In this document: positions 8,313 through 22,545 of the stretch, piece by piece
How positions within the stretch are numbered: position 1 is the first letter of the stretch
Layout: each line of letters starts with the position of its first letter
Source: Candidatus Binatus sp.
Lineage (GTDB): Bacteria > Desulfobacterota > Binatia > Binatales > Binataceae
Assembly (NCBI RefSeq): GCF_036567905.1
Contig: NZ_DATCTO010000063.1
Coordinates: forward strand, 1 to 64,000
Reading direction: 5' to 3'
Length of the DNA stretch: 64,000 nucleotides
The notes under the pieces: generated by a model
Told to the model about the DNA's origin: nothing
The model's input: only the letters and a program-made list of their open reading frames with translations
Database searches by the model: none
Translations under genes and position numbers: made by a program

Positions 8313-9887
8313 ATGGCGATGAGCAGCGACAGGGTAATGATCAGACGCGCGCTGATCGGCGTCGCGGACAAGTCGGGAGTGGCGGATTTTGCCAGGGTGC
8401 TGGAACGGCACGGCGTGGAAATAGTATCGACCGGAGGCACGATGGCGGCTCTGGAAGCGGCTGGCGTCAAAGTCAGATCGGTCGAGAGCTTCACCGGCTC
8501 GCCCGAGATGCTCGACGGGCGCGTAAAGACGCTGCATCCGAAGATTCACGGCGCAATCCTGGCGCGGCGCGGCGACCAAAGCCATCAGCGCCAGATGCTG
8601 CAGCATCGGCTCGAGCCGATCGACCTGGTGGTCGTAAATTTCTATCCATTCGAAAAAACCGTCGCCAAACCCGGCGTGAGTCTTGACGAAGCGATCGAAA
8701 ATATCGACATCGGCGGACCCACGCTGGTGCGCGCGGCGGCGAAGAATCACGGCGACGTCGCGGTCGTGGTCGATGCTGCGGACTACGCCGCGGTCGCCGC
8801 CGAACTCGACTCGCACCAGGGCGCGATCGCCGCGGACACGCGATGGCGCCTGGCGCGCAAGGCATTCGCGCGCGTGACGGCGTACGACGCGGCGATCTCA
8901 AATTATCTGGGCACGCATACCGGAGACGGCGGCGAGTCGGCCCTCGGTGAGACCTTCAACCTTGCGCTCGCGCGCGAACAGGCGCTGCGCTACGGCGAGA
9001 ATCCGCATCAGACCGGCGCGCTGTACGGCCGCTTTCTGGAGATTGCGCATCAGCTTCACGGCAAGGAATTGTCGTTCAACAACGTGGTCGATATCAGCTC
9101 GGCGATGAACCTGATGCTGGAGTTCGAGGGCGAGCGGCGCGCGGTGGTGGCAATCCTGAAGCACAACACGCCGTGCGGCGTGGGGGTCGCCCACACGCTC
9201 AAGGGTGCGTGGGACAAAGCGTTCGCGACCGATCCGGACTCGCCGTTTGGCGGTATAATCATCGCGAATCGGCCGTGGGACATGGAGTTCGCGCGCGCGG
9301 TCGATGAATTATTTACCGAGGTGCTGATCGGCCCGGCGTATCCGGACGAGGTAATTTCGTTCCTGCGCAAGAAGAAGAATCGGCGCGTGATGACGTTCAA
9401 TCCCGGCGCGGTGGACCGCAAAGAGCTTGACCTCAAGAAGGTGCTCGGCGGATTGCTGGTGCAGACGCCGGACCTGGCGATCGAAGATCCGCGCACAGGC
9501 AAAATCGTGACGCGGCGGCGGCCCACCGACGCCGAGATGCGCGCGCTCACGTTCGGAATCAAGGTCTGCAAGCATATCAAGTCCAACGCGATCGCGTTCG
9601 TCGCGGAAGATCGCACGCTGGCGGTTGGCGGCGGCGCGACCTCGCGGATCGATCCGGTGTACGCCGCGCGCGAGAAAGCCGCGCGGCTCAAAGTCGCGCT
9701 CGCGGGCTCCGTGCTCGTCTCCGAAGCGCTGTTTCCATTTCCCGACGGCCCGACGCTCGCGGCCGAGGCCGGCGCGACGGCGATCGCGCAACCGGGAGGG
9801 GCGGTGCGCGACGATGAGGTGATCGCGGCGGCGGACAAGTACGGGCTCGCAATGGTCTTCACGGGGGTGCGCCACTTCAGGCATTAG
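8313..9887 (+). CDS. purH: Bifunctional AICAR transformylase/IMP cyclohydrolase
   Basis: A 524-residue enzyme for the last two steps of IMP synthesis. The N-terminal IMP cyclohydrolase (MGS-like) part shows RALIGVADKSGVADFA, EIVSTGGTM, DGRVKTLHPKIHG and NIDIGGPTLVRAAAKNH. The C-terminal formyltransferase part shows RYGENPHQ, the catalytic KHNTPCGVG and SPFGGIIIANR. Length is typical. It is followed 14 nt later by purD, so the two purine genes form an operon. Confidence 0.97.
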   Translation: MAMSSDRVMIRRALIGVADKSGVADFARVLERHGVEIVSTGGTMAALEAAGVKVRSVESFTGSPEMLDGRVKTLHPKIHGAILARRGDQSHQRQMLQHRLEPIDLVVVNFYPFEKTVAKPGVSLDEAIENIDIGGPTLVRAAAKNHGDVAVVVDAADYAAVAAELDSHQGAIAADTRWRLARKAFARVTAYDAAISNYLGTHTGDGGESALGETFNLALAREQALRYGENPHQTGALYGRFLEIAHQLHGKELSFNNVVDISSAMNLMLEFEGERRAVVAILKHNTPCGVGVAHTLKGAWDKAFATDPDSPFGGIIIANRPWDMEFARAVDELFTEVLIGPAYPDEVISFLRKKKNRRVMTFNPGAVDRKELDLKKVLGGLLVQTPDLAIEDPRTGKIVTRRRPTDAEMRALTFGIKVCKHIKSNAIAFVAEDRTLAVGGGATSRIDPVYAAREKAARLKVALAGSVLVSEALFPFPDGPTLAAEAGATAIAQPGGAVRDDEVIAAADKYGLAMVFTGVRHFRH

Positions 9888-9901
9888 CTGCGCACCGGGC
9901 G

Positions 9902-11239
9902 ATGAAAGTACTGGTTATAGGCAAAGGCGGGCGCGAGCACTCGCTGGTCTGGCGGCTTCATCAGAGCCAGACCGTGCAAAAAATATTTTGCGCGAGCGGA
10001 AATCCGGGGATCGATCAGATCGCGCAAGCGGTGCCGATCGCGCCGACCGACGTTGCCGCGCTGGTGGAATTCGCGAAGTCAAAGGCGATCGATCTGACCG
10101 TGGTCGGTCCGGAAGATCCGCTCGCCGCCGGCATCGTCGATCGGTTCACGCGCGAGGGACTTAAAATATTCGGGCCGACCGCGGCCGCGGCGCAGCTTGA
10201 AACCAGCAAGTCGTTCGCGAAAACGATCATGCGCGAGGCGGGCGTGCCCACCGCCGGCTTCGCCGCATTCGACGACGCGCAATCCGCGCGGCGTTACGTG
10301 AAGGCGCGCACGGGATCGATGGTCGTCAAGGCGGACGGGCTCGCGCTTGGAAAGGGCGTGGTCATCTGCCACGACGCGAAGACGGCGCTGGATGCGATCG
10401 CGGATGCAATGGAGCGGCGGCGCTTCGGAGGGGCGGGCAATCGGGTAATCGTCGAGGAATTTCTGAGCGGCGAGGAAGTTTCATTTTTCGCGCTGTGCGA
10501 CGGCGAAAACGCGATTCCGCTCGGCACGTTTCAGGATCACAAGGCCGTCTTCGACGGCGATCGAGGCCCCAACACCGGCGGGATGGGCGCGTATTCGCCG
10601 GTGCCGCAATTCGCGCCCGAGCTCGAAGCGCGCGTGATGCGCGAGGTGGTCGCGCCGACGCTGGCGGCGATGAACGCGCGCGGGAATCCGTTTCGCGGGC
10701 TGCTGTTCGTGGGATTGATGATCGACGGCGAAAGAATCAACGTGCTCGAGTTCAACGTCCGCTTCGGCGATCCGGAATGCGAAGCGCTGATGATGCGGCT
10801 GGACAGCGACCTGGCGCAGCACCTGCTCGCTGCGGCCGAGGGGAAAGTCGCCAATGCGGCGATCAGGCTCTCGCCCCGCAGCTCGGTCGCGATCGTGCTC
10901 GCGTCGGGCGGATACCCCGGCGACTACAAAAAGGGAATTGCGATCAGCGGGCTGGATCGGCTCGAAGGCAAACTCCCGTCGGACATCAAGATCAAATGGG
11001 CGATGGGCAGGATTCGAGTGAAGGTTTTCCATGCCGGCACCGCGATGCGCGATGGACAGTTGGTGACGGACGGCGGCCGCGTGTTGACGGTGACCGCGAT
11101 GGCGCCGGAGCTGGCGACGGCCGTCGATGCGGCGTACCAGGCGGCGGAAATGATCGAGTTTGAGGGACGTCATTTCCGGCGCGACATTGCCCGGCGCGCA
11201 CTGGTGCGCGCTTCGAGCGGCGGCGCCAGTTCCGTATAA
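9902..11239 (+). CDS. purD: Phosphoribosylamine-glycine ligase
   Basis: A 445-residue ATP-grasp enzyme forming GAR from phosphoribosylamine, glycine and ATP in purine synthesis. Landmarks: MKVLVIGKGGREHSLVW at the N-terminus, GPEDPLAAGI, the ATP-grasp region VVKADGLALGKGVVIC, GPNTGGMGAYSPVP and NVRFGDPECEALMMRL. Length fits the family (about 420-440). It is directly downstream of purH. Confidence 0.97.
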   Translation: MKVLVIGKGGREHSLVWRLHQSQTVQKIFCASGNPGIDQIAQAVPIAPTDVAALVEFAKSKAIDLTVVGPEDPLAAGIVDRFTREGLKIFGPTAAAAQLETSKSFAKTIMREAGVPTAGFAAFDDAQSARRYVKARTGSMVVKADGLALGKGVVICHDAKTALDAIADAMERRRFGGAGNRVIVEEFLSGEEVSFFALCDGENAIPLGTFQDHKAVFDGDRGPNTGGMGAYSPVPQFAPELEARVMREVVAPTLAAMNARGNPFRGLLFVGLMIDGERINVLEFNVRFGDPECEALMMRLDSDLAQHLLAAAEGKVANAAIRLSPRSSVAIVLASGGYPGDYKKGIAISGLDRLEGKLPSDIKIKWAMGRIRVKVFHAGTAMRDGQLVTDGGRVLTVTAMAPELATAVDAAYQAAEMIEFEGRHFRRDIARRALVRASSGGASSV

Positions 11240-11266
11240 TCGCTGTCGCAGGAGTCTGATCGTCAC

Positions 11267-11923
11267 TTGTCGCGCTCATCGCCAATCAAACCAAAAAAGC
11301 GGCGCACCCGCGCGGCGATGTTTGGGCTGGCGGATGGAATAGCGGCGTTGGAAGCCGGCGAGCTGGTCGTCTATCCGACCGAGACGTTCTATGCGCTCGG
11401 CGCCGACGCGTTTTCATCCACCGCGCTGCGCCGCCTGTTTCGAGTGAAGGGGCGCGAGCCGGGACGTCCGGTCGGATTGATCGCGGCGGACACTGCGATG
11501 GCATTTTCGGTAGCGCGCGAAATACCGATCGATGCACGGCGGCTCGCCGGCGCGTTCTGGCCGGGACCGCTGACGATCGTTTTGCCGGCTCGCGACGGCC
11601 TGGCGCCGGAGCTGACCGGACCCGACGGCGTCAGCGTGCGCGTATCGCCAAATCCGGTGGCACGCGCACTCAGCGCGGCAATCGGGCGGCCGATCACGGC
11701 GACCAGCGCGAACCTGAGCGGGAAGGCGCCGGCCAGCACGCTCGACCAAGCGCGCGCGGGGCTGGGCGAAAAAGTTAAAGTTTACCTTGAAGGTGGAAAA
11801 CTGGCGGCCTCGGCCCCCAGCACGGTCGTCGCAGTCAAGGGAAGCGAATGTAAAATGGTGAGAATGGGAGCGATTTCAGAAGATCAGATCGCGGCCGTGT
11901 TGGCGGGAGACGCACTGAAATGA
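11267..11923 (+). CDS. Sua5/YciO/YrdC L-threonylcarbamoyladenylate synthase
   Basis: A 218-residue Sua5/YrdC domain protein, needed for the t6A modification of ANN-decoding tRNAs. Typical segments are VVYPTETFYALGADAFS, FRVKGREPGRPVGLI, FWPGPLTIVLPA, VSVRVSPNPVARAL and ITATSANLSGKAPA. The open frame starts at TTG 11267; an ATG at 11318 (MFGLADGIAAL) is the probable alternative and still includes the whole domain. Its stop overlaps the start of the DUF1015 gene (ATGA), so they are translationally coupled. Confidence 0.9.
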   Translation: MSRSSPIKPKKRRTRAAMFGLADGIAALEAGELVVYPTETFYALGADAFSSTALRRLFRVKGREPGRPVGLIAADTAMAFSVAREIPIDARRLAGAFWPGPLTIVLPARDGLAPELTGPDGVSVRVSPNPVARALSAAIGRPITATSANLSGKAPASTLDQARAGLGEKVKVYLEGGKLAASAPSTVVAVKGSECKMVRMGAISEDQIAAVLAGDALK

Positions 11924-13215
11924 GCGCGCTCAGCAAACGGATCGAGCCATTTCGCGCGCTGATGTATAATCGTCAAATTGCCGGCGACCCGGCGCAGGTC
12001 GTGGCGCCGCCGTACGATTTGATCGGCGCGGCGCGCCAGAAGCAACTCTACGAACGCAGTCCGTACAACGTCGTGCGGCTCGAACTTGGCCGCGAAGCGG
12101 ATCGCTACGGCGCGGCGGAAAAAACGCTGGCGGAGTGGCTGGCGGCGGGCGTCGTCGAGCGGTCGGCGCGGCCGGCGATTTATCAATACACGCAGACTTT
12201 CCAGGTCGAGGGCCGGCTGCTTCATCGCACCGGATTTATCGCGCGAGTCCGGCTCGAGGAATTCGATCGCGGGCGCATCGTGCCCCACGAGCGAACATTC
12301 CCAGCCGCGAAGGAGGACCGTCTGCGGCTGCTGACGGCGCTCCAGGTCAACACCAGCTCGATCTTCGCGCTGTACTCGGGCGCGCATCCCGAGCTTGACC
12401 GATTGCGCGAGCAGGTGGCCTCGCGCGAGCCGCTGATCGATCTCGTCGATGACCTGGGAATCCGCAACGAGCTGCGGCCGATCGAGGCAGCCGGTGAAAT
12501 CGCGCTCGTTCAGCGCGAACTCGAATCGCCACGCTTGTTGATCGCCGACGGACACCATCGCTACGAAACCGCGCTGAACTATCGCCGCGCGCGGCGCCAC
12601 GAGAACGCCTCGAGCGAGCCCGAGCCGTATGACTATACGATGATGACGCTGGTGGCATGCGGCGATCCGGGGCTGGTGATTCTGCCGACGCATCGGGTGG
12701 TGAAATCGCTGCCCGCCGGCGCGATCGCGTCGTTCACGCGGCGCGCGAGCGAAGTGTTCAACGTCGAGGAAATCGCGCATCGCGACACATTTCGCGCGCG
12801 CCTGAACGATTCGGGCGCCGGCGCAATCGGCGTGACGCTGAAGGGAAGTTCCAACTACCTGATCCTGCGGCTGCGCAGCCGCAGCGCGATGAAGGCCGCG
12901 ATGCCCGGCGCGGCGGCCGAGGTTCGGCGCCTGGACGTGTCGGTTCTGCACGCGCTGGTGTTCGATCGAATATTCGGCCTCGGCGCCGACGAGATTCGGA
13001 AAGGCGGAAACATCGAATACACGATCGAAATCGGCGGCGCGCTCGGCGCAGTCGCGCAGGGACATGCCGACGGTGCGTTCCTGATGAATCCGCCGTCGAT
13101 CCAGGATGTCGAGCGGGTGAGCGACGCGGGGGCGACGATGCCTGAGAAATCGACTTACTTCCACCCCAAGCTGCTGACCGGCCTGGTGATGAATCCGCTG
13201 TCCGACGGCGAATGA
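11920..13215 (+). CDS. DUF1015 family protein
   Basis: A 431-residue soluble protein of the DUF1015 family: IEPFRALMYN at the N-terminus, VVAPPYDLIGAARQKQLYER, SPYNVVRLELG, IVPHERTFPAAKEDRL, SPRLLIADGHHRYETALNYR and a C-terminal MPEKSTYFHPKLLTGLVMNPL. These are characteristic of the family, whose function is not established; a phosphatase or kinase-like role has been suggested from context elsewhere. It overlaps the Sua5 gene by 4 nt and is followed 26 nt later by a histidine phosphatase. Confidence 0.88.
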   Translation: MSALSKRIEPFRALMYNRQIAGDPAQVVAPPYDLIGAARQKQLYERSPYNVVRLELGREADRYGAAEKTLAEWLAAGVVERSARPAIYQYTQTFQVEGRLLHRTGFIARVRLEEFDRGRIVPHERTFPAAKEDRLRLLTALQVNTSSIFALYSGAHPELDRLREQVASREPLIDLVDDLGIRNELRPIEAAGEIALVQRELESPRLLIADGHHRYETALNYRRARRHENASSEPEPYDYTMMTLVACGDPGLVILPTHRVVKSLPAGAIASFTRRASEVFNVEEIAHRDTFRARLNDSGAGAIGVTLKGSSNYLILRLRSRSAMKAAMPGAAAEVRRLDVSVLHALVFDRIFGLGADEIRKGGNIEYTIEIGGALGAVAQGHADGAFLMNPPSIQDVERVSDAGATMPEKSTYFHPKLLTGLVMNPLSDGE

Positions 13216-13241
13216 TTTCCGCCGGGCGCCATCGCAGTTAA

Positions 13242-13889
13242 ATGATCAAACGCCAAAGTCGCGGCTCGCGATTGGTCCTGGTTCGCCACGGCGAGACCGA
13301 AGGCGAGTCCAGCATCAGGTATCATGGCCGCACCGACGTGGCGCTGTCGGAACTCGGGCGCGCCCAGATGCGCCTGGCGGGCCGGGCGCTCCGGGCGCAT
13401 CGCGAGGGCGGCGGAAATTTCGCGTGCATTTTTTCCAGCCCACTCGTTCGCGCCTCCGAAGGCGCGCGAATCATAGCCGGCGACCCGGCGCCGCTGATCA
13501 CGATCGATGAGTTCGCCGAAGTTCACTTCGGATTGTTCGAAGGACTCACCGCCGATGAGATACGCGAGCGTTATCCCGACGAGTTCGCGCGATGGAACGA
13601 CGACCGGCTCGCGCCGAGCTACACCTATCCCGCGGGCGAGAGCCGGGCCGGCTTTGCCAATCGCGTCGAGCGCGGCCTGGAACGCATGCTGGCTCTATGG
13701 ACGCCGCGCGGCGATTCGGACGCTGACGACGCGCTGCTGATTGCGCATCGTGGAGTGATTCGCGCGATCGTGCAAAAGCTGACGAGTCAGGAGCCGGTCG
13801 TCGAGTTAGGATCGATTCAGGTTATCCGCTTCGACGGCGGTTGGCATGCCGAGATGCTTGATTTGATCGATCATCTGGGCGGCTCCTGA
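13242..13889 (+). CDS. Histidine phosphatase (phosphoglycerate mutase-like)
   Basis: A 215-residue branch-1 histidine phosphatase. The phospho-histidine motif is LVLVRHGETEG, followed by SSPLVRASEGARIIAG, EVHFGLFEGLTADEI and the second histidine in LLIAHRGVIRAIVQKL. Length is that of GpmB/CobC-like phosphatases rather than true cofactor-dependent mutase. A cofactor-independent mutase (gpmI) occurs nearby, so this protein more likely acts on another phosphorylated metabolite. Substrate unknown. Confidence 0.88.
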   Translation: MIKRQSRGSRLVLVRHGETEGESSIRYHGRTDVALSELGRAQMRLAGRALRAHREGGGNFACIFSSPLVRASEGARIIAGDPAPLITIDEFAEVHFGLFEGLTADEIRERYPDEFARWNDDRLAPSYTYPAGESRAGFANRVERGLERMLALWTPRGDSDADDALLIAHRGVIRAIVQKLTSQEPVVELGSIQVIRFDGGWHAEMLDLIDHLGGS

Positions 13890-13892
13890 AGC

Positions 13893-14681
13893 TCACACGC
13901 GGCGCAGCACGCCCGTCCAGCGGTAGCGGCATTTGTCCAGCGGCTTGGTGAATGACAGGTCGCAGTAGGCGGCGGCCATTTTGAACATCCCCGACGCCAG
14001 CGCCGCGAGTTCCAGCGTGGATGGGAGCGTGTAGCGCACCGGAATCAAATCGCGAGTGGTCACCGCGCCCGCGGGAAAGTTGATGGTGCATTCGAGTTCG
14101 TAGATCGAATGCAGCGGCGAGTGCCACGCGACGGGGCGGTGGAACTCGCGGATGTCGAGTGTAACCCCGGCGGCGCGCGCGGTGCGTTCGCGCCACATCG
14201 TCCGCCGCGGCGCACGCGGAATCGGGTCCTGGCGATCGATGTCGATGCAGTACAAGCCGCCGCGCTTGAGCGCGCGGCCGACAGATCTGAGATGCGAGAG
14301 CAGATCCACGTTCTCGACGATTACCGGAAATGTTTCGGACATGAAGATTGCGGCGTCGAAGCGGCGCTCGGGAAGAGTGAACTTTTCGATCGGCCGGCGG
14401 TAAAAGCGAAGATTCGCAATTGCCTTCGCTTTGCGCCGCCCCGCCGCGATCATCGCCGGTGAACGATCGATTCCGACGACCTCGAATCCGCTGCCGTTGC
14501 CCGCCAACAGACGCCCGTGGGGTGAGTCGCCGCACGCGATGTCAAGGATGCGATGCGTCGGACGCTTGCGATGGCGCTTCCATAGCTGTTCCAGGAAAAC
14601 CACTTCGGCCGGAATTTCGCCGGGACTTTCCAAATGCGCGCGGCGGAAGACGTCGGGATATTGATAGATGCTCGGTTCCAT
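13893..14681 (-). CDS. Class I SAM-dependent methyltransferase
   Basis: A 262-residue methyltransferase from the ATG at 14681 (MEPSIYQYPDVF); the frame is open to 15209 but that extension is antisense to the CoA-transferase and is unlikely to be translated. SAM motif I is HRILDIACGDSPHGRLLA, followed by EVVGIDRSPAMIAAG and the acidic motif DAAIFMSETFPVI. The C-terminal half shows typical Methyltransf_25-like architecture. It is alone on the minus strand between two plus-strand genes. Substrate unknown. Confidence 0.85.
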   Translation of the reverse strand: MEPSIYQYPDVFRRAHLESPGEIPAEVVFLEQLWKRHRKRPTHRILDIACGDSPHGRLLAGNGSGFEVVGIDRSPAMIAAGRRKAKAIANLRFYRRPIEKFTLPERRFDAAIFMSETFPVIVENVDLLSHLRSVGRALKRGGLYCIDIDRQDPIPRAPRRTMWRERTARAAGVTLDIREFHRPVAWHSPLHSIYELECTINFPAGAVTTRDLIPVRYTLPSTLELAALASGMFKMAAAYCDLSFTKPLDKCRYRWTGVLRRV

Positions 14682-14819
14682 CGGCGATGAGCGTACAAGC
14701 GGCGCGCATTCAGGCCAATGGCAGTGCGGGAATGAATCGAGACTTGAGATTGCGCGGCGAACCGCGGGATAATGCCCGCGCGTCCGAGTTCCTGAACGAC
14801 CATTTCGGGGAAAGCCACG

Positions 14820-18981
<4,162 letters not shown>

Positions 18982-18995
<14 letters not shown>

Positions 18996-21063
18996 CTTGC
19001 TCGTAAATCTTGGGCAACTGGCGCGGCAGCGATGCGATGTCCTCGATCACCAGGTAGCGCGACGATTGGCACATCTGGCGCAAGTAGTCGTGGCCGGTTT
19101 TGTCGACCGTGATGCAGAACGGCAGCACGCCGGCCAACTCGAGTTCCTTCAACGCGACCATCGTGTCCTGAATGCCGTAGGCGTTCGAGCGGCGATCGTG
19201 GCCGTAGTCGAAATCCTGCGGGAAACCGTCGCTGAGCAGGATCATGTGCTTGGCGCGCGAGGACACGTCCTTGAATTTCTCGCGCACGTGGCGAATCGCA
19301 GCGCCCATCCGGGTTGAGCGCTTGGGTTCGACGGCGCCGACGCGGGCCTTCACCTCGTCGGTGAGTTCCTGATCGAATTCCTTGATCACGTAAAACTCGA
19401 CGTTGTCGCGGCCGTGTCCGGAGAAGCCCATGATCGCGTACGAGTCGCCGATTTCCTCGAGCGCCTGCGCCATGATGACGAGCGCTTCCTTGTTTACGTC
19501 GATGATGCGGCGGGGACGATTGGCGGTCTGCGGGCGGCGCTGCCACGCCTTCATCCAGTCGTCGGTGTCGTCATCGTCGGTATGCTTGCGCGGCTCGCGA
19601 TGGACCGGCTCGTCGGTCGAAGCCGACATGTCGAGCAGGAACAGGGTGGCGACGTCGCGCGCCTCTTTCTTGCGCGCCTTGTAGAAGCGGCCGTCGGGCG
19701 TCTCGCCCATCAGACGCGCCACGCGAGCCTCGATGGTGCGATCGATGTCGATTTCTTCGCCGTCCTCGAGTCCGCGGACCATCCGGTACGATGCCGGGCG
19801 GATGCGCTGGAAGTTGCGCCGGACGCCGGGCAGCATCTCGGCGTAGCGAACGAGCGTGTTCTCGAAAAAATCGCCCTCGTCGCCGGCCAGCGGAATTTCG
19901 CGCAGCCGGCACCAGTTGCGGCGGTAATCGTTCAGCACGTAGTCCCATTCGTCGTAGGCGTAGTAGGAATCCTGGCGGCCGCGGCCGATCATCAAGCGTC
20001 CCTGACCGGTGACGGAACCGACCTCGCCGAGCTGCTCGCGCATCTGCTCGAGCTCGCTGAGCTGCTTGCCCGTCAGTTGCGTCAGGTACATGCCGTCGCC
20101 GTCGGCGCTGCCGTTGCCTTGCGACGGTTTGAGCTCGGCGCCCTGCTCGATGAGCTTGCGCAATTCCTCAGGCGAGAGCGCCCTGCCCTTGCCGCCCTTG
20201 GATTGCTTGCCCGAGACGTCCATCTGAACGTTCTGATCGGGCTCGCCGCCGCCGTCGCCATCTTCGCCTTCATCGCCTTCGCCGGCGGTCTGCGTTTCCG
20301 ACCCCTTGATTCCCTTGATCAGGTCGTTGCGCATCATCTCGGCTTCTTCTTCGCTTAGCGGATCGCCTTCGCCGCGTTCGCGCGCATCCCGAATCAGCTC
20401 CTGGAGCCAATTGTAGAGCGAGATGACCTGGCGGACGCTGGTCATGACGTCGGCGCCGCGCTCGCGAACGGGAGCGAACTGTCGCGCGGCCATCCGCACC
20501 AGCGGGGAATCCAGCCCTTCGCCGGTCGCCTCGAGATCGAGCGCCGCGCGCACCAGCATCGTACTCAAAGACTCGGGATGAAGCCGAGCCAGCAGCGAGC
20601 GATTGAGGCCCGCGATGCGCGGTGCAAGTCCGCGATAACGGCGCGCCAGTTCGGCGTCGATTCGCGCCGACTCCGCCAGCCGCATCAGAGCGCCAGCCAG
20701 GCCCGGGTCGTCGAACGACGCGACGAAGCTGTCGATCGCCTCGACGCCGGTCTCGCCGCGCTCTTCGAAGCCTGCGATGTCCGCGAGCTTCAGCTTGAAG
20801 GTGCCGAAGTCATGACGCGCCGCCAGATGGGCGGTGGTAACGAAATAGTAGATGTAGGCGTCGCCGCGAGTGCCGAACGGTTCCAGCCGCTCGGGCAGAT
20901 AGATCATTTCGCCCGGCAGGAGCGGATAGTGAAACGGCAGCATCGGGCCGCTGTTGGCAAGCGAGTCGATGCGGAACTCAAGCGGAAACAACATCCGCAT
21001 GAACTTCGTCAGCACGCCCTTGATTTCGAACAGGTCCTGCGCTTTTTCGGCAATTTCAGGCAT
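18982..21063 (-). CDS. NorD/CbbO-like VWA-domain protein
   Basis: A 693-residue protein with a C-terminal von Willebrand A domain. The MIDAS metal site is LLDMSASTDEP, with the second motif at KRSTRMGAAIRHVREKF and the third at MILLSDGFPQDFDYGHD. A long acidic/Gly-rich linker (about residues 225-300) separates this from a helical N-terminal part. The layout matches NorD and CbbO, which partner a MoxR/NorQ ATPase to activate metalloenzymes, but no MoxR-type gene or nitric oxide reductase is in this window. Convergent with gpmI; the IS element is inserted 52 nt before its start. Confidence 0.82.
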
Positions 21064-21107
21064 CGTCTTACAACATAATCATTGTTACAAAGAGCGCTCT
21101 ACCGATG

Positions 21108-21138
21108 CAATTTAGGGCAATTATATACTTGACTCACC
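21108..21138 (+). repeat. Left end: target duplication plus left inverted repeat
   Basis: CAATTTAG at 21108-21115 is the left copy of the target-site duplication. The left terminal inverted repeat follows at 21116-21138 and is identical over 23 bases to the reverse complement of 23754-23776. Confidence 0.95.
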
Positions 21139-21184
21139 CGCCGTTAAGCGGGTATGGTCAGGGCCAGAACGGGAGGGCCGGTAG

Positions 21185-22045
21185 ATGCCCTCTCTACAAG
21201 CTGAGGCAATGCGGGCGCTTCATGGGCTCTTCAATCACTCCTGTTTTGCGATTCCGAGGCGACCGCTGAAAGTGGCCCTATACGTCTATCTAGATGAAAG
21301 CGGCAAGTTCCATGATGGAACAGGCTTCATCTGCCTGTGCGGATACATGGGCGAGGATGCGCAGTTAGCAAAGTTCAATGGACGTTGGGCGCGGCTACTT
21401 AAGGACTCCCATCTTTCAAGTCTCCACACAACGAAATTTCCTTCTCAAAGCAAAACACTTGGCCTAGACAAAACGGAAGCGGACAAACTTCTGACGAAGT
21501 TCGTCGATATAATTCGCGAGTCTGAACTGTTCGGATTCGCCGTGGGTGTGGACGGAAAATACTTCAAACAGAAACTGAAATTGGCGGGCCGTCCAGACGT
21601 AGACCCCGCGCTGTTCGCAATTCATCGCATCTTGCGCGAGATGCGCGAGGCGTGCGCACAAGTGCACAACCACCAACCGCGCATCATGCTCACGTTCGAT
21701 GAATCCGAGGACTATTCGATCACGTGCTACAAACTAATTTCGCGACTACGAAAGGCAAATCCAGAAGTCAGAGAAATGATTTTGGCAATCACCTTTGCCG
21801 ACGATGAGCATTTTTCTCCGCTTCAAGCCGCCGACCTGCTCGCAAACCTGACGAACAAATATTGGCGCGATAGTCTGACTGAGGCATCGCCAAAAGTGCC
21901 TGAATTGCTTAAGCGGCTTCTGACTCCGCCAGCACCTGGTAAGGGTGTAGCCATGTGGCATAAGCCCGAATTTTGGAACGCCGCAGAGATCGATGCGCAC
22001 TTGGCGGCCATCGTCGCTGCCAAGGGGATGCCGAATAAGCTGTGA
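21185..22045 (+). CDS. DUF3800 domain protein (IS passenger)
   Basis: A protein of up to 286 residues; the GTG at 21272 (VALYVYLDESGKF) is an alternative start close to the family N-terminus. DUF3800 traits are the opening YLDESG motif with an acidic pair, a second acidic DESEDYS segment in the middle, and the closing FSPLQAADLLANL motif. The fold is thought to be RNase H-like with conserved acidic residues, but the activity is unknown. It is inside the IS1595 element, opposite in direction to the transposase, and its stop overlaps the HNH start (GTGA), so the two passengers are an operon. Confidence 0.85.
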   Translation: MPSLQAEAMRALHGLFNHSCFAIPRRPLKVALYVYLDESGKFHDGTGFICLCGYMGEDAQLAKFNGRWARLLKDSHLSSLHTTKFPSQSKTLGLDKTEADKLLTKFVDIIRESELFGFAVGVDGKYFKQKLKLAGRPDVDPALFAIHRILREMREACAQVHNHQPRIMLTFDESEDYSITCYKLISRLRKANPEVREMILAITFADDEHFSPLQAADLLANLTNKYWRDSLTEASPKVPELLKRLLTPPAPGKGVAMWHKPEFWNAAEIDAHLAAIVAAKGMPNKL

Positions 22046-22545
22046 CCAAACCACGACCACCGCTATCGAAAGAATTGCAGTTGCGCGTTTTTCGGCGCGA
22101 CAAATGGGTCTGCCGCTGGTGCAACCGGCCCGTGATCTTCGCGCCGGTCATGCGACTCATAGAAAGCAAGGTGAGAAACGCGGGCAGGGTTGAACCGCTT
22201 TCGTATTATCACACCCATTGGACACGCGACGGCGCGCCGCTGCTCGACGAACTGGGCGCGGTGATTGATCACATCGAAGCGCACTCCACTGGCGGATCGA
22301 GCGAAGAACCGAACCTCGCGACGGCGTGCTGCAGATGTAACGTGCGGAAAAGCGCCGCTTCGATGCACGAATGGGCCAAGCGCCCTCAGCGAAAACCGAT
22401 CAAGGGAAAGTACGGAGAACCGCAACACTGGGACGGCCTGTCGGCGTTGTTCGTCGTTCTCGCAAAACGTGATCGGAGTGGCCTGACAGCTTCCGAGAAA
22501 GATTGGCTGAGAGTTCTCGCCGGAGCGACTGCCGATGCGCGCTAA
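22042..22545 (+). CDS. HNH endonuclease (IS passenger)
   Basis: A 167-residue HNH nuclease starting at GTG 22042. Two cysteine pairs, CRWCNRP near the N-terminus and CCRCNVRK, bracket the HNH core DHIEAHSTGGSSEEPNLATA, where DH and the Asn of EPN are the expected metal and catalytic positions. Between them is an insert with a conserved-looking YYHTHWTRDG segment. It is translationally coupled to the DUF3800 gene and ends tail-to-tail with a small minus-strand ORF, sharing three bases of stop codons. DNA nicking or cleavage is inferred from the fold; target unknown. Confidence 0.88.
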   Translation: MTKPRPPLSKELQLRVFRRDKWVCRWCNRPVIFAPVMRLIESKVRNAGRVEPLSYYHTHWTRDGAPLLDELGAVIDHIEAHSTGGSSEEPNLATACCRCNVRKSAASMHEWAKRPQRKPIKGKYGEPQHWDGLSALFVVLAKRDRSGLTASEKDWLRVLAGATADAR